This document shows positions 12,301 through 21,300 of a stretch of DNA of 24,913 nt, piece after piece; the first letter of the stretch is position 1; each line of letters begins with the position of its first letter. The notes beneath the pieces are model-generated. The model was not told the origin of the DNA and made no database searches. It saw only the letters and a program-made list of their open reading frames with translations. Source of the stretch: Phoronis australis (Eukaryota; Phoronida; Phoronidae); the NCBI GenBank assembly GCA_002633005.1, contig NMRA01000072.1:1107957-1132869 (forward strand), in the 5' to 3' direction. The position numbers and the translations under genes were made by a program.

Positions 12301-15300
12301 ATTTCTACAATCTTGGGAGTATGCTGCACTGGGCAAAGCCCCTCACCAAGAAATATCAAAGTGCCACATTCATTCCAACTAAATGCTTGAAGCTTAAAAC
12401 AAGACCTGTACTAAGACACTGGATTCAAAACACTTGACTGCTTGACATGACAGCTTTGCAGTGCTCAATTTGGCGGACAATGCGACTTCAGATTGTGTTT
12501 GGCGGCCTCTGAAAAAATTCCAAGTCGCTACGAAGTCGCCACAGTGAGTACCACAGTCAGACAGTAATTCCTCCAAAATCTGTAAAAAAATTTGTGGTGA
12601 CTTGCAAACTTGAAATTACAAGGAGTTTTCCAAGATTCAACACCTTTGGTTCAAAATTGTTCTGTTTATTTCTTGAAAGCATTGCAACGCTCAGCAGTCA
12701 GCACACATCACGCACGTACTTAAATTACAACAGAACTAAACTAACGGAAGTCAGAAATCGGAAATGCTTGGCATTAATCAGGCAAGGTCAGACCATGAAA
12801 CACGCACCTCCAGCATACCCTATCATCTGCATTCTCTGTTGGCAGGTCTGAATGGTGCATATGAACAGGCAGAAATAGAAGTATGCAAACTTTTTGAGAA
12901 TGGTGCGACGTTATTTCATTTGATTGACAATTTCGACGACCTCAGATTTTGTTTGGTGACTTGGGATTTTCCAAAGTCACATTTGGCAACTTGGCGTTAA
13001 GTGCTGCTTTGGTTTCGAGATTAAGTACCCACCTCCTAGCCCCCTGGAGCCTGCACTCTGATCTCTACAACCTGTACCATCTCATACATCACCTACCTTA
13101 GTAACGTGTATCTCAAACATATTCTGTCCCCTCTCCAGGTGTATTGTCTCATCCACCACCTCTTCGTCACCGCCCTCATCCTCCACCCCCGGGGCCTGCA
13201 CCCTGTACTGCCGCGTGCCATACGCCACATCCTTCATTTGTCCCTCCAACTTTTTGATCCTCGCCGCTCTCAGGTCCAGCAGTTGTGCATACTCATCCAG
13301 CTTAGTCTCATACTCAAGTCGGTTTTCTTCCATCTTAGTCGTAACCGCCTCAACCTTGGGGCAAAAGGAAGAGCAACGGTTACTATAGTTCAGGTCATCA
13401 CCACTTAGTCACATGTAAAACCTGAAGCTGTACAGAAATGTCTCTTGGCAGCAAAGATAGCAGTTACCTTAACTCCCTTCCATCATGCAAGTAAATGCCC
13501 ACCACAGACTTAATAGTGTTTCTGCTTACTGCTAACTATTGGTATTTTACTGGACTTTCTTATAAGTTAGACTTTTTATCTCCGACAGTCTTTGGGGCCA
13601 TACATGGAAAAAAATGAGCCAGCCACAAAGTGTTACATGTTGAGCACCTGTTACCTCGGATTCGGATGTGAATAAGGCCAGGATCTGGCTCTTAAAACTG
13701 CAAAAAAATAATGGTTCTTTTGAAGAATAAATTTAATGCCTAGTACTGGTTGACTTTAGTCCTGGTAAGTGCCAATTTCAACAACGTGGCCATTCTTAAT
13801 GCACTGCAGAAGACCCCAACAACCCAATGTCCCTGGCGACCACTGTCACAGCAACGACCGTAACTCCAGTGAATTCAAAATTGCCACTGAAATGCTAGAA
13901 TAACAAATGGAAAAGTGGAAATAAACCCGTGAACCATTTAATATAGGTCATACGGCATCGCCTCAATTTTCATCCGAGAAAGTCAATTGAGATTTAAATA
14001 ACTGGCACATTTCTTCAGGAACCATATTTTAATAAAGCAGACAGTTCAACTTAAGACCCAGCCCCCAGGCATTAACACGGAGAAATACGGTACATCACAA
14101 TAACTTGGGTGAACACGTGATGTGGTAGCAGAACAGCTTACCTCCGTCTGATAATCCTTGTTGATCTTATGTTGAACGATCAACATGTTCCTGGTCTTCT
14201 CCAGCTCTTCAATAGTCTCGGCATGGTCAGCGTGAAGACGGTTCACCTCTTTCTCCAGATCTGAAATGTGGTCAAGTCGGGACTGTTAAAGCCGTAACTT
14301 ACAAATAAATCTGCAATGTTAAAGCAGTAAAACACGAGGTACACGTACATTGTATTTTTCCTGTTGCACGGCGGTGTTTGAGATTGAGCCCTGGAAACCT
14401 GATTTCTGAACACAAGAAATGCTGTAGAGAATGCACTAACTCATTAGGAGTAGCATAGTATATGTGGACAAAACAACACAACATCCAGCAGGATAACATC
14501 AGGATACTCAACAGTGAACTACGCTGGACTAAAAGAAAGATCAAGGAGTCTATGCATATGGAGCTACACGGCAATGTCTACAGCCAGCCAATGAAACAGA
14601 GCCAAGTGACACCTGGCTTCCATTCCTTAAACAATAAGGAAGATAAAAGTATAACAAGTTTCAGGTTTAGTGGTTAGAGTGGTGGACTGATGACCGAAAT
14701 GTCCCAGGTTCAAACCCTACCGTGCACAAGGAGAAATACAATTGAAGTGGCCACCATGAACGATGTAACACCTGAAGATGGCTGGAGAAAATGTCGTGCC
14801 ATGTAAACAAGCTAGATGCTGGTGAAAATAGACCAATAGATTTTAGAAACGATGTTTATCTTAAATGCACAATAAACTCATGGCTTCTGATTTAGGCCAG
14901 CCTACATAAGAAAATTTGCCTCATTTTGTTCCTTTCGCATACTAGAACGGATTTCTAGACTTGTGACAAATTGACGAGCATGTCATTGCTTCAGAACATG
15001 CTCATTCAGTAGCTTGCTGTGGTGGGTTACTTCCAGCCACTGAAGCAGAGTGTGGCGTCGGTGAATCCCGAGCAATTTATTGCAACCAATTTCAATCGCA
15101 AACGGAATGAGAACGCGACAATGTTGTTTTGGAACAACAAATATGGAGGTGAAGAAAATTATTTTTGACACACTGTGTCCTGTCAGGAGAAAATGATTTA
15201 CAGTGGCTATAACAACTGAATGTTTTCCACTCATGCTGAATGATTTGCCATGATACTGCATGTACAGCGTGATAAGTGCAATCTATAGGACTGTGAGTGA

Positions 15301-18300
15301 AGCCAACAGACCATTAGTATGCCACCCAATTCAGTTACCTTTACTTTTTTCCTCGTCCACCTGTTGTAGGAAGCTGATCTCCTCTGCACCCTGTTGTTCC
15401 TTACGTTGCTTAATCAACACCAGGGCTTCTTCGATCTCGGCAAAGTCAACGGCACTCTCCTAAAGGGAAGACAGACACGACGGCATGAACGTCTGTAGTG
15501 ATCTCGCTATATTTAAGAACAAGACTAAAACACCAGTCATGTAAACAAAGTGAGCGCACAATCTGACACAGTCTGGGGAACCAGGCTACTTGAAGTGAAG
15601 TAACGTGTGACGCGAATTGTAGCTGAATTCATATAATTCCTGACCAATGGCAACACAAGAGAGTGGTGTCTTCGCCCACCCAATAACGACATTGCAGATT
15701 GTGTACTTTTGCTAAAACGTGCACAGTAGGAACACCATAACGGAACGAACATAAACAAATTACAATAGTCACAAAAAAAAACGAAAAACAAGGACAGAAA
15801 GACAAACTGTACAAGCCAAGAAAAGACTTGGTAGTTATTAGTGCAATGACAATTTTCATTAGGCTGAACATAAGAAACTCTTTTGGTGAAACATAAATTA
15901 TTTTCCCGTACCCTTGTGAAGAATTTCATTTTTTCTTTCAACTCGTCATGTTCCTCTTTCAGTTGGAAGTACTTAAGTCGTTCTTCACGCAACTCCTTGT
16001 CTAACTTCTCAGCATTCTCTGAAAAACACGCATGCTTGTACTCAAGAGCTCAGAGTGGAATGACAAGTGCCGTCCGCTAAGGAGACAGATGTCTACTTAG
16101 CATGTGTCTACCTTTCTTACTTGTCAACAAAGCTTTCTGCAGTCTTAAAATCAAAGTTACAATATTCTAGTGTTCAGATAAAGCAGGAAATCAACTATAA
16201 CTAGATTACAACAAAATATTCAACAAGAACAAAAAATACTCACTGCGGGGCCATGACCCTAAATGATGAAAAGCAGGTCATCAACATATTAAATAAAGTT
16301 TGAGATTGCATAAAACACTGCTACAAGAATGAAATGCAACGTAAAAGGTTGCTGTTATAGGCACTATAAACCACAATAAATAATGACACAGCAGCCCTGT
16401 GTAACAACTAAGAACCTTGATGATCGGCCTACTTACGCCTCTCTCCGCTCAGACGGTCTAGTATGCTGCCCTTTTCACCGACATCAGCCTTGAGGGTGGC
16501 CTCCAGCTGAGCTATCTGCACCTTCAGCGCATTCTCACGCTGACGCCACTCACGCTCTCGCTCCAGGTCAAAAGCACTGCAGGAGAAGCATGCATAATGA
16601 GTGAGAGAAGTAGGTGTATGCAGTGGGAGGGGTATGCATAACGAGTGGGAGAAGCATGCAAAATGAGCATACAAAATGAGTGGTAGGAGCTTGTGTATAA
16701 TGTAGGCTGAAAAGGTTGGATTAGATTTGTTTTATTTTTGAAAAGCTTAATACAAGAAAAGCAGTTTTAATTATGGCTGGGATTTGATTTGTTCTTTTGG
16801 ACAGAAGTTTTAAGAACACAGCAAGTAATGAAAAGAGGAGTGAAAGTCAAAACAGGTCTTGTTTAACATTGTGACAGTACTTACCTACTAACCAACTTCT
16901 CATTGGCTTCTTTCAAAATTTGATTTTCATTTCTCAGGTCTTTGACTTGCTCTTCCAGCTAAAAAACAATTAAACCTTGCAAATATTATTCCAAAAAGCA
17001 AGACGATACTTATTCCTTTCATGATATTTTATAATACGTGATACAATGTATCATAGACTTCAGGATATTATTCGTTGCTTTCTCATTGACTGCAACTGAT
17101 TCACGCACCATGCATACACAGGTTCAGCCAGGTTAACCAACTAAGACATCTGGATGGTTTGTAAGTCAGAAGTGATCATTAGAAACCAATTCCCATGTCC
17201 TGAAATCATCACTCTTTATTTGCAGAGGTAGAAAAATGCTGCATTGCTTGATTGACTTAGTTTTTTGAAATGTAGGGCAGCTAACACAATTCTCAGTTGA
17301 GTCTGACAAAAGAAGAACTTTTTATCATGCCTCAATCAGATTTTAATATTTTTTTGCATGTCTTGATTGAAACTTGCTGTGCATCAATAAAATTTCACAT
17401 CAGAATGACCGTATAATGGCAAACTTTTAATGCAAAATAGTGGTTATCACAGCAGCCTTGTATAACTGTGCGGCAAATACTCCACGGCAAATATTGCGGA
17501 ATTCAAGAGGCCTCTAAAGTGGCTATTGCATGTTGTTTGGGGTTGACCAGACTGACACGGCATGCACCAAGGTAGCTAGGACAATGCATTCCTCAAGCTA
17601 CACAGTACCTCAACTATAGTTCCATGACTGGCCGATCCAGCCTTCAGCTGGTTCTTGAGGGCAAGGTTCCTGGTCTGTTCTGACTTGATCTGCTGATTCA
17701 GAGACTCCAGCTCAGCCATTAGACGGTCATGGCTGCCCTTGATTGTCCGTGTGTTCTGCAAACGCACACAAACATTACAAAAGTGATTTCTGAGCTTGCA
17801 GAGAACTGTCAGTTCATAATAGCACGATACAAAACTGATGATAAGTGAACTAATGAAGATTTATAAAACTGATACACCATGATAAATGAACTAGTGGAGA
17901 CTTATAAAGCTGTCAGTTCTTTACATGCCAAAAAATAACCTCTAATTTGACTAAGGAAATTATAATAGACAAATTACAACAAGAAAACAAAATTATCAAC
18001 AAAAAATTGGTAACCTAAAGGCTAAAATTCACAATTAATCAACAGCACACTTATTGACATACTAAGACGCATACTTGGTTAAATCAAATATACCTCCGAG
18101 CAATAGGTTTACCCTTGCCATCAAACAAATATAGGGCCTGTGTTTATATAAGGAAATCTCCAGTAAGGTGTACAGTAGCATAGCCAGAAGATCATTACTT
18201 ACATCTTCCAAGCTGTCATACTGAGCCTGCAGTTTAGTTAGCTTCGTCCCTTTCTCCTTCACTTCACGCTGTAGGCGAATCAAGTCAACGTTCTCTTGAA

Positions 18301-21300
18301 GATTGGCCCTGTCAACCAAAAGCGTGTTTATGTATAATATACAAAACAATAGTCATTAAAAAGCACCTAAACAATGGCAGATTATTATATTTTTTTCTTA
18401 TTGACATATGGGTGTGATTGAAGTTATCTCAGTAGCAAGAGGGTATGTACATAATCCAAAAGACTAGGACTTTTATTCAAATAAAGCCGAATTATTTTTC
18501 AGAAGAAATAGTTGGGCAGAGAGCAATGCCAAATTTTTTCTTTCTTATCGACACTTTTCACGAAAAAGATCCCCCTGGCTCCCAAGCGAAACGTTACAGC
18601 AAATCTTCATAAAAGTGTTTGCAAAAAGTGTTCTCTATGCCTTACTGTGCAATCCTAGAGTGAAATTGCGTTAGAATTCAAGTGGAGTCAACTCCACATT
18701 AGTAGTTCTAAATAACTGAGAGACGGCGTAGAGTGAGATGGTAATCAAGCATGCTGAACAGAGGATGAGCTTGCACGTTCTAGCCGACACCACTCACCTC
18801 TGACCAGCAGACACTTGCTGTTTAATCGCCAGAAGGTCTTCTTCAAATTCAGCTTCTTTTAATCTCATCTAAAAACAACAACAGGACTTGAAAACGCCAT
18901 CCATTAATAAATCCAGAGAACAAAGCTTGGTTAGGGAGTGAATAAATAAATGTGGGTGTTAATCCTAGTTCATACAGGACTGAGGTGAACAGTGGGTGCT
19001 TTAGATTACAACGTGACTTGAGTGTACGGTAAAGGACTGGGGTAGTTGATGGGTGTGCAAAATAACTGAGTAACTAAGCGCCACCAACTGCCCAAGTGTG
19101 AATTTCAAACGAAATGCCACCAACCAGTTACCAGCGTGATCCATTTAACAGCAATTAAGTTACTTTAATATCTCGTTCTAATAAAAACGTAATATAGAGT
19201 AGCTGAATTCATACATCATTATCAATGCTAAAATGCCTCAAACTACCTGTTCCTTGAGAACCTCGATATCTTGTTCATACACTGAGATCTGATCATTTTG
19301 CTGTGCAATGACATCCTCTCTAAAATGAACAGGATAAATCATGCAGTTATTTACATCGCAAACCAAGGAACAACTATGGAAATATTACATTAAAAGTCAC
19401 TACTACAGAAACATTGGCGACATCATGACACTGAATATCATGATACTGATAACATTAAAATAAGCTAAGTTTAAAACTAAACCTAAAAATGCAACATGAA
19501 GCATTCTGTGCAATTTTAATATATTATTGTGCTCTGACTACATATTGTATGTAGACGTTAAAGAACATATCATCATTTCTCTGTAGCAATACAATCAAGG
19601 GAAATATTTTAGTCCTAACAGGTTGTTATAGCACTGGAGACAATTCCGCTATTACTACTGGGAGCAGTATGATAATTGCTGTGGTGTTTCGGACATACCA
19701 TAATAAATAGAACTGCTGCTATAGAAACAGTTGCATAAAACAACAATGAAATGATAATTTAGAAAACTGTAACAGGGTTTTTGAGATTTCACTTTGAATA
19801 TTTATTTCAAACAAAATCTGATGACGTTGTTGGTACTGTTATTTTGCTATGAGTGTACCTTTCTTTTTTCTCAATTTTACTGAAAAGACACGGTCACGTG
19901 ACCCAATTAATGACAGATTCGTATAAAATCAAAAATAAAGCTCTATGTGCTTTCTGCTTTCAGAAAATATTATACTTTTACCGAGTTAAATTAAATATTT
20001 TTGTAGATATTTGACTGAATGCTTAGACTTGTCGATAAGGTCCCATATAACTTTAACCACGGTTACAGAAACCTCGGCGATATCACGATATTGTGCAAAA
20101 GACCTACAAGTGACGTATATCAGCTCGAGACTGTTCCAGCAAACTGTGGCCATATCTGGGCAACGTTGGACTCTGAGGTGGTGCAGGCGGTCTGAAATGG
20201 AAGGAAACGTGTAGAGAATACAGGACAATGCCTATGAATTTCAAAAATATTTTTAAAAACATGTAGCAAAAAATCTACCACAAAGCTGCTCCTGCGGGAT
20301 GCAATGTCTTCCTTTCCACTAATTGCTTAATAATGATTAAACGTGAAGTCAAGAAATATGACAAGGCCAAAAACAGAACAATTGGCGCTTCTGAGGTTTT
20401 ATTGAAAGATAATGCGGTGTCACAGTATTTTGGGTCACGTATACTTTATAAAAGTAAGTCACGTATACTTTATAAAAGAAAGTCACGTATACTTTATAAA
20501 AGAAAGTCACGTATACTTTATAAAAGTAAGTCACGTATACTTTATAAAAGAAAGTCACGTATACTTTATAAAAGAAAGTCACGTGTACTTTATAAAAGAA
20601 AGTCACGTGTACTTTATAAAAGAAAGTCACGTGTACTTTATAAAAGAAAGTCACGTGTACTTTATAAAAGAAAGTCACGTGTACTTTATAAAAGAAAGTC
20701 ACGTGTACTTTATAAAAGAAAGTCACGTGTACTTTATAAAAGAAAGTCACGTGTACTTTATAAAAGAAAGTCACGTGTACTTTATAAAAGAAAGTCACGT
20801 GTACTTTATAAAAGAAAGTCACGTGTACTTTATAAAAGAAAGTCACGTGTACTTTATAAAAGAAAGTCACGTGTACTTTATAAAAGAAAGTCACGTGTAC
20901 TTTATAAAAGAAAGTCACGTGTACTTTATAAAAGAAAGTCACGTGTACTTTATAAAAGAAAGTCACGTGTACTTTATAAAAGAAAGTCACGTGTACTTTA
21001 TAAAAGAAAGTCACGTGTACTTTATAAAAGAAAGTCACGTGTACTTTATAAAAGAAAGTCACGTGTACTTTATGAAAGAAAGTCACGTGTACTTTATGAA
21101 AGAAAGTCACGTGTACTTTATGAAAGAAAGTCACGTGTACTTTATGAAAGAAAGTCACGTGTACTTTATGAAAGAAAGTCACGTATACTTTATGAAAGAA
21201 AGTCACGTATACTTTATGAAAGAAAGTCACGTATACTTTATGAAAGAAAGTCACGTATACTTTATGAAAGAAAGTCACGTATACTTTATGAAAGAAAGTC

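Noticed and set aside
15537-15992. 151-codon minus-strand open frame
   Set aside because: Only its first part is exon 11; the rest is read-through past the GTACGG donor into intron and has no family similarity.
19986-20228. Possible structured RNA or missing exon in an open, less AT-rich segment
   Set aside because: Neither strand matches the missing RPGRIP1L segment, and I could not find boxes of a known snRNA or snoRNA class.
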